Below are positions 31,221 to 39,963 of a stretch of DNA of 64,000 nt, piece by piece (the stretch's first letter is position 1; every line of letters begins with the position of its first letter). Location of the stretch: the NCBI GenBank assembly GCA_002440225.1, contig DJSH01000006.1:21338-85337 (forward strand), in the 5' to 3' direction. A program made the translations under genes and the position numbers. Origin of the DNA: Candidatus Segatella violae. GTDB taxonomy: Bacteria; Bacteroidota; Bacteroidia; Bacteroidales; Bacteroidaceae. The notes beneath the pieces are model-generated. The model worked only from the letters and a program-made list of their open reading frames with translations, did no database searches and had not been told where the DNA came from.

Positions 31221-32219
31221 ATGGCTGTTACAATAGCTGAGATCCAGAAGCTTCGTAAGATGACTGGTGCTGGTCTTGCAGACTGCAAGAAGGCCTTGAC
31301 AGAGGCTGATGGTGATATCGAGAAGGCAATCGAGCTCGTTCGTGAGCGTGGTCTTGCTATCGCTGCTAAGCGTTCTGACCGTGAGACTTCTAATGGTTGC
31401 GTACTCGTTAAGAGTGCAAATGGCTTCGCTGCAATGGTTGCCGTTAAGTGTGAAACTGACTTCGTTGCTGCTGGTAAGGACTTCATCGGCATGACCGAGG
31501 AAATCCTCGACGCTGCTATCGCTGCCAAGGCTGAGAGCCTCGACGAGGTTAAGAAGTTGGTTCTCGCTTCTGGTGATGACGCTGAGACTGCTGTTAAGCA
31601 TCGCTCTGGTATCACTGGCGAGAAGATGGAGCTCGATGGCTACAACTTCTTGGAGGGTGACAACATCTCAGTTTACGACCACATGGGCAAGCACACATTG
31701 TGTACTATGGTTCAGCTCAACGAGAACAACGAAGAGGCTGGCCACAAGGTAGCAATGCAGGTAGCTGCTATGCGTCCTGTAGCTCTCGACGAGTCTTCTG
31801 TTTCTGAGGATACTAAGAAGAAGGAGCTTGAGGTAGCTGTCGCTAAGACTAAGGAAGAGCTCGTAGAGAAGGCAGTGAACGCTGCTCTCAAGAAGGCTGG
31901 CATCAACCCAGCTCACGTTGACTCTGAGGATCACATCGAGAGCAACACCAAGAAGGGTTGGTTGACACCTGAGCAGGCTGAAGAGGCTCGCAATATCAAG
32001 AAGACTGTTGCTGAGGAGAAGGCTGCTTCTTTGAACGAGAACATGATCAACAACATTGCTAATGGTCGTTTGAACAAGTTCTTCAAGGAGAACTGCCTCG
32101 TAGACCAGGAGTTCCAGTTCGGCGATGGCGACAAGCAGACTGTTGCTCAGTATCTCGCTGCTCAGAGCAAGGATCTCAAGATCGTTGCTTACAAGCGCTT
32201 CACACTCGCTGCTGAGTAA
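31221..32219 (+). CDS. tsf: Translation elongation factor Ts
   Basis: A 332-residue EF-Ts, the guanine-nucleotide exchange factor of EF-Tu. Landmarks are the N-terminal UBA-like domain with KLRKMTGAGLADCKKALTEADGDIEKAIELVRERG, the core motif VAVKCETDFVAAGKDF and the C-terminal NGRLNKFFKENCLVDQEFQFGD. Between them lies a long Lys/Glu-rich coiled region (about 195-265) typical of the Bacteroidota form. It is the last gene of the rpsB operon, with a terminator at 32279. Confidence 0.98.
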   Translation: MAVTIAEIQKLRKMTGAGLADCKKALTEADGDIEKAIELVRERGLAIAAKRSDRETSNGCVLVKSANGFAAMVAVKCETDFVAAGKDFIGMTEEILDAAIAAKAESLDEVKKLVLASGDDAETAVKHRSGITGEKMELDGYNFLEGDNISVYDHMGKHTLCTMVQLNENNEEAGHKVAMQVAAMRPVALDESSVSEDTKKKELEVAVAKTKEELVEKAVNAALKKAGINPAHVDSEDHIESNTKKGWLTPEQAEEARNIKKTVAEEKAASLNENMINNIANGRLNKFFKENCLVDQEFQFGDGDKQTVAQYLAAQSKDLKIVAYKRFTLAAE

Positions 32220-32278
32220 TCCTATCGTGGGATTCACGCAGACAGCTCAATTTGACTTATAGTTAAATTAGAATATCC

Positions 32279-32330
32279 GGGAGTTATGGAGTTAAAGCTT
32301 TGCTTTGCTTCTAACTCCCATTTCTTTTTT
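32279..32330 (+). terminator. Terminator after tsf
   Basis: GGGAGTTA (32279-32286) pairs with TAACTCCC (32312-32319), extended by an inner AAGC/GCTT pairing. A T-rich tract TTTCTTTTTT (32321-32330) follows. Confidence 0.85.
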
Positions 32331-32356
32331 ATATCAACTTACCAACATATAGCTTT

Positions 32357-32974
32357 ATGAAGATATTCGCCATCGGTATGAACTATACCGAACACAATAA
32401 ATCACTTCACGGAACGTTATCTAAACCAGAGCGTCCCGTCATCTTCACCAAGGCCGACTCGGCGTTGCTCAACAACGGTAAGCCTTTCTTCATCCCCGAC
32501 CATCTGGGCAGGATAGAGTATGAGACTGAGGTCGTGGTGCGCATCTCCAAACTGGGCAAGACCATACCCGAGCGTTTTGCTCATCGCTACTACGACGCAG
32601 TGACCGTGGGCATCGATTTCACTGCTCGCGAGATGCAGAAAAAACTGCGCGAGGCTGGTCAGCCATGGGAACTCGCCAAGGGTTTCGATGGTTCGGCTGC
32701 CATCGGAGAATGGGTTGACATCCAGAAGTTCCGCGACATACAGGCCATCCATTTCCATCTCGACATCAACGGCAACACCGTGCAGGAGGGATGCACGAGC
32801 AACATGCTCTACAAGGTGGATGAAATCATCTCTTACATCAGCCAGTATTTCACCCTCAAGACGGGCGATTTGCTCTATACGGGATGTCCTACGGGCTGTG
32901 GACCGGTAAAGATAGACGACCACCTGGAGGGCTACCTCGAAGACAGAAAGGTGCTCGACTTTAACTGCAAGTAA
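32357..32974 (+). CDS. Fumarylacetoacetate hydrolase (FAH) family protein
   Basis: A 205-residue single-domain FAH-family enzyme. Metal-binding landmarks are EYETEVVVRI (about 53-62) and the following GIDFTAREMQKKLREAGQPWELAKGFDGSAAIG, with the invariant Asp and Lys of the family. The C-terminal TGDLLYTGCPTGCGPV resembles the usual DLIxTGTPxGVG loop with Cys substitutions. Members hydrolyse or decarboxylate acylpyruvates and related 2-keto acids; YcgM-like acylpyruvase activity is the likeliest. It starts the operon with porU, porV and ispF (11-nt gap to porU), although a functional link to secretion is not apparent. Confidence 0.85.
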   Translation: MKIFAIGMNYTEHNKSLHGTLSKPERPVIFTKADSALLNNGKPFFIPDHLGRIEYETEVVVRISKLGKTIPERFAHRYYDAVTVGIDFTAREMQKKLREAGQPWELAKGFDGSAAIGEWVDIQKFRDIQAIHFHLDINGNTVQEGCTSNMLYKVDEIISYISQYFTLKTGDLLYTGCPTGCGPVKIDDHLEGYLEDRKVLDFNCK

Positions 32975-32985
32975 TCGTTTAGACA

Positions 32986-35900
32986 ATGACAAATAAGGTT
33001 TGGACATATATCTTGGCGGCATTTCTCATGGTGCTCGCCTTGCCGATGCAGGCACAGAGATTCTTCAATTTGACCTCTGCCGAGGTCAGGGTAGACTCTG
33101 TGTTGCCTCATTTCGTGTATTCCAAGCCTTTGCAAGGCGAGTGGCGAGACTCCATCTATACCGTGAGCCTGAAATATGCCGAGTATATAGATATGTCGCC
33201 ACAAGATATCGCCAACTACAATCGCCTGTCGGGGGCAGTTCTTCCCCGTCAGGTAGTTCTTCACCAACAGGTGAGCGAGTGCCGCAAGCAAGGTAGCCTG
33301 AGGGTAGATTTTTGCCCCTTGGTGTTCCGCGACAATCGCTATCAGATGTTGGTGAGCTTCATGCTCGATGTGAAGGTGCGTCCCCAGAAACGTGCCGAGC
33401 AAAATGCCCGTTTGCGTTCAATGTCAAATGGCTCGTCTGCCTCTTCTGGCTACGCCGACCATTCGGTGTTGGCACAAGGCAGATGGGCTAAGATACAGGT
33501 GAGCGAGTCGGGCATCCACCAATTGACCGAGCAAGTGGTGCGTCAGGCAGGATTCTCTGATATTAATAAGGTGAGAATCTATGGTTATGGCGGCAACTTG
33601 CAGGCTGAGGCACTCTCTGCCAGTTACCTTACATCTACCGATGACCTGCACGAGGTGGAACAGTGCGTGATAGATGGTCGCCATTATTTCTATGCCAAGG
33701 GACCGGTGAGTTGGGACGATAATACCTCAACCCAGCGCATCCGCAATCCTTATTCCAACTACGGTTGTTATTTCATCACGCAGAGCGATGAACAGTCCGC
33801 ATCCATTGTGGATTCCACAGCATTCCTTGCTTCCTGCTATCCGCAGCCAGAAGACTATCATTTTCTCTACGAGCAGGATGGCTTCAGCTGGTATGATGGA
33901 GGACGCAACCTCTTCGACCTTACGGAAGTGAAGGTAGGCGAGGAGCAGCGAGTCATCGTAACCAACCATACGGGCGATGGACATGGATTGTTGTCGGTGG
34001 CAGTCACCTCAGGCAATGCCAGTACTGTGCAAATCAAAAGAAACGGCAAGTCACTGGGCACCATATCGCTCTCGTTGTCTGCCCAAAAGGGTGAAGATGC
34101 CTCTTACCTGCATGGTGTGGAGAAGGCCGCTACCTATTCCATCGACGATTTTCATCAGCAAGACACCATCACTATCCATACGTTGTCAGGCAGCCCTGTG
34201 CACCTCGACTATGTTTCGGTGACTTGGAACAAGCCTCGCAAGCCTTCAGCCTTGGATGCCCATGTTCCGGCGGCGCAATACGTTTATAACATCACCAATC
34301 AAGACCATCATGCCGATGAGACTGCCGACCTGGTGATTATCATCCCAACCTCCCAGAAATTACTCAAGCAAGCGCAACGGCTCAAAGCCTTTCATGAAAG
34401 CCACGATGCCATGCGAGTCAACATCGTGCCGGCGGATGAGCTCTACAATGAGTTCTCCAGCGGAACGCCCGATGTAAACGCTTATCGTCGCTATCTGCGT
34501 ATGCTCTCAGATAAGGCTACCACGGAGGCTGATGTCCCCAAGTATCTCTTGCTCTTTGGCGACTGCATGTGGGACAATCGTATGCTTACCCCCGCTTGTC
34601 GCAAGCTCCAGGCAGACGACTATCTGCTCTGCCATGAGAGCGAGAATTCTTTCAGTTCGGTATCCTGCTATGTGAGCGATAGTTGGCTGGGCATCTTGGG
34701 CGAGGGGGCTGGTGCGCAACCCGCTCGTGAATTGCAGGATGTGGCGGTGGGGCGATTCCCCGTTACCACAGTTTCTGAGGCTGAGATTTTGGTAGACAAG
34801 ACCATCAACTATGCCACTAACGCCAATGCGGGAGCCTGGCAGAACACCCTCATGTTCATGGGCGATGACGGCAACGACAATAAGCACATGATGGATGCCA
34901 ATGAGGTAGCCGACGACGTTTCGACCCTTTATCCTGCCTATCTTGTGAAAAAAGTGATGTGGGATGCCTACCCCCGCGAGACTTCTTCGACGGGTAATAC
35001 CTATCCGGAGGTGAGCGACATCATCAAGCGCCAGCAAAGCAATGGTGCCCTCGTCATGGATTATGCCGGTCATGGCAGCAACACGCAACTCTCACATGAG
35101 GCGGTGCTGAAGCTTTCTGATTTTGAGAATTTCCATAATACGAATCTTCCGCTCTGGGTGACAGCCTCGTGCGACATCATGCCTTTCGACGGAGTGAACG
35201 CAACCATCGGAGAAAGTGCGCTGCTCAATGCCAACGGCGGTGCAGTGGCTTTCTATGGTACAACGCGCACCGTCTACGCCCAGCAAAACAAATATATAAA
35301 CCGTGCCTTCATGCGCCGAGTGCTCAGCATGGTAGATGGAAAGCCCATCACCATTGGCGAGGCGCATCGCTTGGCACAAAACGACGTGATGACGGGCGCT
35401 GTAAATTCAGCTGAGACAGATGTCACGGTAAACCATCTGCAATATTCGTTGCTGGGCGACCCTGCTCTGGCACTCAACCTGCCCATGCAACAGGTAGTGG
35501 TAGACTCCATCAACGGCGTGCCTACTGACAAGGCCGATGCGCGGGCTGTGCTGAAGGCGGGCTCGGTGGCGAGAATAGCGGGGCATATAGAGGGGGGACA
35601 AGATGGCTTCCTGGGCGTAGTGACAGCCACGGTGAGAGATTCGAAAGAACAGATCACCTGTCGCCTCAATGACACCAGTGCCACGGGGGCTGAAGAGCCG
35701 TTCGTCTATACCGACCGCACCAAGACGCTCTATGCGGGGGCTGACAGTGTGCGCCAAGGCAAGTTTGCCTTCTCCTTTGCTGTGCCCAAGGACATCAATT
35801 ATTCTGGAGACACTGGTTTGATGAACCTCTATGCCGTGAGCATCGACAAGAAAGTGCGGGCACATGGTGCTTGCGACCAGTTTGTCGTAGGCGGCAGTGA

Positions 35901-36573
35901 GGACGTGGTAACCGACTCCGTGGGGCCAACCGTATATTGCTACCTCAACTCCACCTCCTTTGTGGATGGAGGAAAGGTGAACACCACCCCATTCTTCGTG
36001 GCAAACATCAGCGATAAGGACGGCATCAACGCCACAGGGAGTGGCATCGGGCACGACCTGCAACTCGTGATAGATGGCGACCTGGCGAAGACCTATGTGC
36101 TCAACGACAACTTCACCTACGATTTCGGCACCTATGCCAGTGGCTCCGTCTCTTTTAGCATTCCTGAGCTCGCCCCTGGCAAGCACCAGCTCACCTTCAG
36201 GTGTTGGGATGTGCAGAACAACAGTACCACGACCACGCTCCGTTTCAATGTGGTGGAGGCTTTGAACCCGAACATCTTGGAGGTGGGCGTGACCGAGAAT
36301 CCTGCCAAGAACACGACGACATTCATCCTCAATCACGACCGAATAGGGAGCAATCTGGATGTCGTCATCGAGGTCTACGACGTGGCGGGTCGCCAGCTTT
36401 GGCGACATGCGGAGAAAGGGGTGTCGGATACCGGACAATACACCCAGAGATGGGACCTCACGACAGATGGCGGCAGTCCGTTGGGTACCGGTGTCTATCT
36501 CTATCGTGTCAAGGTCTCTTCCGACGGTAGCGGCTTCGCCTCGAAAGTAAAAAAGCTCATCATCATCAAGTAA
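32986..36573 (+). CDS. porU: Type IX secretion system sortase PorU (C25-family peptidase)
   Basis: A 1195-residue exported protein with signal peptide MTNKVWTYILAAFLMVLALPMQAQ. The C25 (gingipain-like) peptidase domain spans about residues 430-830. It has the catalytic His696 in DYAGHGSNTQ and the catalytic Cys729 in TASCDI, followed by ESALLNANGGAVAFYGTTRTVY. The C-terminal ~100 residues form a beta-sandwich sorting-like domain (VEVYDVAGRQLWR, LGTGVYLYRVKV, KKLIIIK). PorU cleaves the C-terminal signal of T9SS cargo at the outer-membrane surface and attaches it to anionic LPS. The adjacent porV supports the assignment, since PorU-PorV form a complex and are adjacent in Porphyromonas gingivalis. 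Confidence 0.93.
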   Translation: MTNKVWTYILAAFLMVLALPMQAQRFFNLTSAEVRVDSVLPHFVYSKPLQGEWRDSIYTVSLKYAEYIDMSPQDIANYNRLSGAVLPRQVVLHQQVSECRKQGSLRVDFCPLVFRDNRYQMLVSFMLDVKVRPQKRAEQNARLRSMSNGSSASSGYADHSVLAQGRWAKIQVSESGIHQLTEQVVRQAGFSDINKVRIYGYGGNLQAEALSASYLTSTDDLHEVEQCVIDGRHYFYAKGPVSWDDNTSTQRIRNPYSNYGCYFITQSDEQSASIVDSTAFLASCYPQPEDYHFLYEQDGFSWYDGGRNLFDLTEVKVGEEQRVIVTNHTGDGHGLLSVAVTSGNASTVQIKRNGKSLGTISLSLSAQKGEDASYLHGVEKAATYSIDDFHQQDTITIHTLSGSPVHLDYVSVTWNKPRKPSALDAHVPAAQYVYNITNQDHHADETADLVIIIPTSQKLLKQAQRLKAFHESHDAMRVNIVPADELYNEFSSGTPDVNAYRRYLRMLSDKATTEADVPKYLLLFGDCMWDNRMLTPACRKLQADDYLLCHESENSFSSVSCYVSDSWLGILGEGAGAQPARELQDVAVGRFPVTTVSEAEILVDKTINYATNANAGAWQNTLMFMGDDGNDNKHMMDANEVADDVSTLYPAYLVKKVMWDAYPRETSSTGNTYPEVSDIIKRQQSNGALVMDYAGHGSNTQLSHEAVLKLSDFENFHNTNLPLWVTASCDIMPFDGVNATIGESALLNANGGAVAFYGTTRTVYAQQNKYINRAFMRRVLSMVDGKPITIGEAHRLAQNDVMTGAVNSAETDVTVNHLQYSLLGDPALALNLPMQQVVVDSINGVPTDKADARAVLKAGSVARIAGHIEGGQDGFLGVVTATVRDSKEQITCRLNDTSATGAEEPFVYTDRTKTLYAGADSVRQGKFAFSFAVPKDINYSGDTGLMNLYAVSIDKKVRAHGACDQFVVGGSEDVVTDSVGPTVYCYLNSTSFVDGGKVNTTPFFVANISDKDGINATGSGIGHDLQLVIDGDLAKTYVLNDNFTYDFGTYASGSVSFSIPELAPGKHQLTFRCWDVQNNSTTTTLRFNVVEALNPNILEVGVTENPAKNTTTFILNHDRIGSNLDVVIEVYDVAGRQLWRHAEKGVSDTGQYTQRWDLTTDGGSPLGTGVYLYRVKVSSDGSGFASKVKKLIIIK

Positions 36574-36589
36574 CAACAAACAGATAAAT

Positions 36590-37777
36590 ATGAACATCAA
36601 CAGAACATTCAAGATTGCAATGCTGGGATGCTTGTCAGCCGTCGCCCTCCAGGCGGAGGCGCAAGACAAGAAAGATCTCTTCAACCCCGTCAACTATGCC
36701 GTCATCTCTCAGACCATTGCGCCTGATGCCCGTGGCGGTGGACTGGGAGATGCCGGTGCGGCTACCGACCCAGATGTCAATTCCCAATATTGGAACCCGG
36801 CGAAATATCCGTTCACCATCTCTCGTGCAGGGGTGGCGCTCAACTTCACGCCTTGGCTTCGCTCCTTGGTCAACGATATGAACCTCGCCTATCTGGCGGG
36901 CTATTATCGCATCGGCGACTATAGCGCCGTGTCGGCTTCGCTCAGGTATTTCAATATGGGCGAGGTGCAAACTAACAACACCGAGAACCAGGAGAATGCG
37001 ATGACCATCAATCCCTACGAGATGTCGCTCGATGTAGCCTACTCGTTGATGCTGAGCGAGAAATTCTCCCTGGCGGCAGCTATCCGTTGGATTTATTCCG
37101 ACATGCGCTTCGACTATACCGAGGACAATTCGCCGGCTTCGGCTTTTGCTGCAGATATTGCGGCCTACTATCAGAACTACGTCACCATCGGACAGCGTGA
37201 ATGCCAGTTGGGCATAGGTCTCAACATCTCCAACATCGGTAGCAAGATAACCTATAGCGGCAAGGAATATGGAGAGTTCTTGCCAGCCAATCTCCGTCTG
37301 GGTGCCTCGCTGATGATACCTATCGACAATTACAACCGCATCACCATCGCCGCCGACGCCAACAAGTATCTCGTGCCTACGGTGCCAAAGCAGAAAGAAG
37401 GCGAGGACAATTCCGACTACGAGGATCGAGTGCATCGTGAATATGACGATGTGTCGGCAATCAGCGGCATCTTCAAGAGCTTTAGCGACGCTCCGGGTGG
37501 TTTCAAGGAAGAGATGCAGGAAATCAACTATGGCGTGGGTGCCGAGTATGTGTACAACGACAAGTTTGCCTTGCGTGCCGGCTATCATCATGAGAGTCAG
37601 AACAAGGGCAACCGCAAGTATTTCACGGTGGGTGCCGGTTTCAAGATGAATGTCTTCTCGCTCGATGCCGCTTATGTGGTGGCTACGGCGAAGAGCAATC
37701 CGCTAGACCAGACCCTGCGCTTCACCCTGTCGTTTGACATGGATGGTATCAAGGACCTGTTCAAGAAAAATAAGTAA
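36590..37777 (+). CDS. porV: Type IX secretion outer-membrane protein PorV
   Basis: A 395-residue FadL-like beta-barrel with signal peptide ending LQAEAQ (about residue 25). The start of the mature part, VNYAVISQTIAPDARGGGLGDAGAATDPDVNSQYWNPAKYPF, is the PorV signature. The C-terminus LRFTLSFDMDGIKDLF has the alternating pattern of a final barrel strand. PorV shuttles T9SS cargo from the SprA translocon to PorU for processing. It lies 16 nt downstream of porU. Confidence 0.93.
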   Translation: MNINRTFKIAMLGCLSAVALQAEAQDKKDLFNPVNYAVISQTIAPDARGGGLGDAGAATDPDVNSQYWNPAKYPFTISRAGVALNFTPWLRSLVNDMNLAYLAGYYRIGDYSAVSASLRYFNMGEVQTNNTENQENAMTINPYEMSLDVAYSLMLSEKFSLAAAIRWIYSDMRFDYTEDNSPASAFAADIAAYYQNYVTIGQRECQLGIGLNISNIGSKITYSGKEYGEFLPANLRLGASLMIPIDNYNRITIAADANKYLVPTVPKQKEGEDNSDYEDRVHREYDDVSAISGIFKSFSDAPGGFKEEMQEINYGVGAEYVYNDKFALRAGYHHESQNKGNRKYFTVGAGFKMNVFSLDAAYVVATAKSNPLDQTLRFTLSFDMDGIKDLFKKNK

Positions 37778-37814
37778 TCAGATTAAGTTTCACAATATAT
37801 ATATAATAAGGTAT

Positions 37815-38294
37815 ATGGATATTAGAGTAGGATTTGGATATGACGTACACAAGTTGGTGGAGAACCGCGACTTGTGGTTAGGAGGAATCAAGATAGACTA
37901 TGAACTAGGCTTGCTGGGCCACAGCGATGCCGATGTGTTGATACATGCCATCTGCGATGCGTTGCTGGGCGCAGCCAATATGCGCGACATTGGCTACCAT
38001 TTCCCCGACACGGCAGCAGAGACCCTGAATGTAGACTCCAAGATATTGCTCAAGAAAACGATGGACTTGATTGCAACCAAGGGCTACAGCCTGGGCAACA
38101 TCGACGCTACCATTTGTGCCGAGCGCCCCAAGCTCAATCCACATGTGCCAGCCATGAAGGCTTGTCTGGCGAAAGTGATGGGAGTGGACGAGGATAAAAT
38201 CTCCATCAAGGCGACCACCACCGAGAAATTGGGCTTCACGGGACGCATGGAAGGTATCTCTGCCTATGCCACCGTTCTCATCATAAAGGCTTAA
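37815..38294 (+). CDS. ispF: 2-C-methyl-D-erythritol 2,4-cyclodiphosphate synthase
   Basis: A 159-residue MEP-pathway enzyme. The start is ATG 37815 (MDIRVGFGYDVH), because the family begins exactly there; an open frame continues upstream into porV and is not coding. The metal ligands are in GYDVHKL (Asp, His) and LGHSDADVLIHAICDALLGAANMRDIGYHFPD. Further motifs are NIDATICAERPKLNPH and ATTTEKLGFTGRMEGI. It makes the cyclic diphosphate intermediate of isoprenoid synthesis. It sits 37 nt after porV, at the end of the operon. Confidence 0.97.
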   Translation: MDIRVGFGYDVHKLVENRDLWLGGIKIDYELGLLGHSDADVLIHAICDALLGAANMRDIGYHFPDTAAETLNVDSKILLKKTMDLIATKGYSLGNIDATICAERPKLNPHVPAMKACLAKVMGVDEDKISIKATTTEKLGFTGRMEGISAYATVLIIKA

Positions 38295-38391
38295 TGAGCG
38301 TTAACGAGATGTTAATATCTGTTGCTCGGAAGGCTATTCTCTTGATGTAAATCAAAAAATCTCAAAAATCATGCATTTTCTTCAAGAAATG

Positions 38392-38423
38392 TTTGGTGGA
38401 AGCCGAAAATAGTCGTACCTTTG
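38392..38423 (+). promoter_or_regulatory. Consensus promoter of the intergenic transcript
   Basis: TTTG (38392-38395), 20 nt, then TACCTTTG (38416-38423): a full match to the Bacteroidota promoter. No start codon with a meaningful ORF follows before the terminator at 38570. Confidence 0.8.
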
Positions 38424-38429
38424 CAGTGT

Positions 38430-38610
38430 CAAAAGGTTAATAGATTGTTTAGGTTAGTAGTAATAGATTTAGGTTTTTAGTTATTAGGTTTTAAGGTAGA
38501 TTGTTTAACAGATAACAAAGGAGACCGTGAGGTTACCTTTGATTAGAAATTTTTGAAGTTAAACATAGTGTATGCCACAGCTCGTTGAGAGTTGTGGCAT
38601 ACTTTTTTTT
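38430..38610 (+). ncRNA. Candidate small RNA (about 180 nt) between ispF and the glycosyltransferases
   Basis: The segment runs from a consensus promoter to a strong terminator and encodes no plausible protein. The first part (38431-38508) contains no cytosine in 78 nt. It holds the direct repeat TAGATTGTTTA twice (38441-38451 and 38497-38507). A hairpin follows: CAAAGG (38516-38521) with CCTTTG (38536-38541), plus inner ACC/GGT and loop GTGA. The terminator stem comes last. The next gene has its own promoter, so this is an independent transcription unit. I do not recognise it as 6S, SRP, tmRNA or RNase P RNA. Confidence 0.6.
38570..38610 (+). terminator. Terminator of the candidate small RNA
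   Basis: A 10-bp perfect stem, GTATGCCACA (38570-38579) with TGTGGCATAC (38593-38602), is followed by eight T residues. Confidence 0.9.
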
Positions 38611-38639
38611 GCTTGTTAGCATAAAAACCACCGATTTGT

Positions 38640-38670
38640 TTTGTAAACACATATTTTTTCTTTATCTTTG
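38640..38670 (+). promoter_or_regulatory. Promoter of the two-gene glycosyltransferase operon
   Basis: TTTG (38640-38643), 19 nt, TATCTTTG (38663-38670): full consensus, only 24 nt before the start codon, implying a very short leader. Confidence 0.8.
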
Positions 38671-38694
38671 CAATAAAGAAAAATGAAATAACAG

Positions 38695-39963
38695 ATGAGA
38701 GTACTCATAGTAAACACAAGTGAGAAGACGGGTGGAGCCGCAGTGGCTGCCAACCGCTTGATGGATGCCCTTAACAACAATGGTGTTAAGGCAAAGATGC
38801 TGGTGCGCGACAAGGAGACCGAAGACATCACCGTGGTCGGGCTGCCTCGTTCGCTCAAGTTGCAGTGGAATTTCCTCTGGGAGCGTTGGTGCGTGTTCTG
38901 GCATCTGCATTTCTCCAAGCATCATCTGTGGGAGATAGACATGGCTACTGCAGGATCTGACATCACCAAGATGCGTGAGTTTCAGGAGGCTGATGTCATC
39001 CATCTCTCATGGGTCAACCAAGGCATGTTGTCGCTCAAGAGCATTCGCAAGATTATCAAGAGCGGCAAGCCTGTCGTATGGACCATGCACGATCTGTGGG
39101 CTGCTACGGGAATCTGCCATTATGCCCGTGGCTGCAATCGCTATGTCTCTGCCTGTGGCAACTGTCCACTCCTTCCCCACAAGGGTGGCAAGCACGACTT
39201 GTCGACCAAGATATTCCGTCGCAAGAAGGCTCTGTATCAAGGAGGCAGCATCTCGTTTGTGAGTTGCAGCAAGTGGCTGGAGAAGCAAGCCAAGGCTAGC
39301 GGGCTCTTCGTTGGACAACGCATCACCAATATCCCTAATCCGATAGACACCCACGTGTTCTGCCCACAGGATAAGGCGGAGGCTAGACTGCGTGCAGGAT
39401 TGCCAGCCGACAAGCATCTCATTCTCTTTGTTTCGCAACGAGTTACCGACGAGCGCAAGGGCATGAAATATTTCGTGGAGGCAATCGACCGACTGATAGA
39501 GAAATATCCTGAGATAAAGAACAATACCGCCATCGCCATCTTGGGAGGTCACTCCGAGGAGGTCACGCTCAGCTTGCCATCCTATTCGTTGGGATATGTG
39601 AGCGATGAGAAACGCATCGTCAACATCTACAATTCCGTCGATGTGTTTGTGCTTCCGTCGTTGGAAGACAACCTGCCCAACACCATCATGGAGGCAATGG
39701 CTTGTGGCGTGTCTAGCGTAGGATTCAAGGTGGGAGGCATCCCTGAGATGATAGAGCATCAGAAGACAGGCTATGTCGCCAACTATCGTGACACTGCCGA
39801 CTTGGCGGAGGGCATCCACTGGGTATTGGAGGATGCCGACAAGGAAGCCTTGAGTCAAGCTTGCCTACACAAGGTGTCGCAATGCTATTCTCAGCATGCC
39901 GTTGCCTTGAAATATATCGAAGTATACAATCAGGCTATGGCCTACAAAAATTATAAATTATGA
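38695..39963 (+). CDS. Glycosyltransferase family 4 (GT-B fold)
   Basis: A 422-residue cytoplasmic or membrane-associated retaining glycosyltransferase. The N-terminal domain starts MRVLIVNTSEKTGGAAVAANRL. The C-terminal Rossmann domain holds ILFVSQRVTDERKGMKYFVEAI and the GT4 nucleotide-sugar motif FVLPSLEDNLPNTIMEAMACGVSSVGFKVGGIPEMI, with the conserved Glu residues. A Cys-rich stretch CHYARGCNRYVSACGNCPLLPHKGG (about 141-165) is common in capsule/WcaC-like GT4 enzymes. Its stop overlaps the start of the next gene by 4 nt (ATGA), indicating translational coupling. It likely builds a surface polysaccharide or LPS; the sugar transferred is unknown. Confidence 0.9.
   Translation: MRVLIVNTSEKTGGAAVAANRLMDALNNNGVKAKMLVRDKETEDITVVGLPRSLKLQWNFLWERWCVFWHLHFSKHHLWEIDMATAGSDITKMREFQEADVIHLSWVNQGMLSLKSIRKIIKSGKPVVWTMHDLWAATGICHYARGCNRYVSACGNCPLLPHKGGKHDLSTKIFRRKKALYQGGSISFVSCSKWLEKQAKASGLFVGQRITNIPNPIDTHVFCPQDKAEARLRAGLPADKHLILFVSQRVTDERKGMKYFVEAIDRLIEKYPEIKNNTAIAILGGHSEEVTLSLPSYSLGYVSDEKRIVNIYNSVDVFVLPSLEDNLPNTIMEAMACGVSSVGFKVGGIPEMIEHQKTGYVANYRDTADLAEGIHWVLEDADKEALSQACLHKVSQCYSQHAVALKYIEVYNQAMAYKNYKL

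Noticed and set aside
35407..36693. 428-codon minus-strand open frame opposite porU
   Set aside because: Overlaps the conserved C-terminal half of porU and the start of porV; no independent support.
37734..37814. Extended N-terminus for IspF overlapping porV
   Set aside because: IspF begins at MDIRVGFGYDVH; the upstream residues are out-of-frame porV sequence.
38510..38610. Attenuator of the downstream glycosyltransferase operon
   Set aside because: A complete separate promoter (38640-38670) follows the terminator, so the upstream transcript need not extend into the operon; kept as a small RNA candidate instead.
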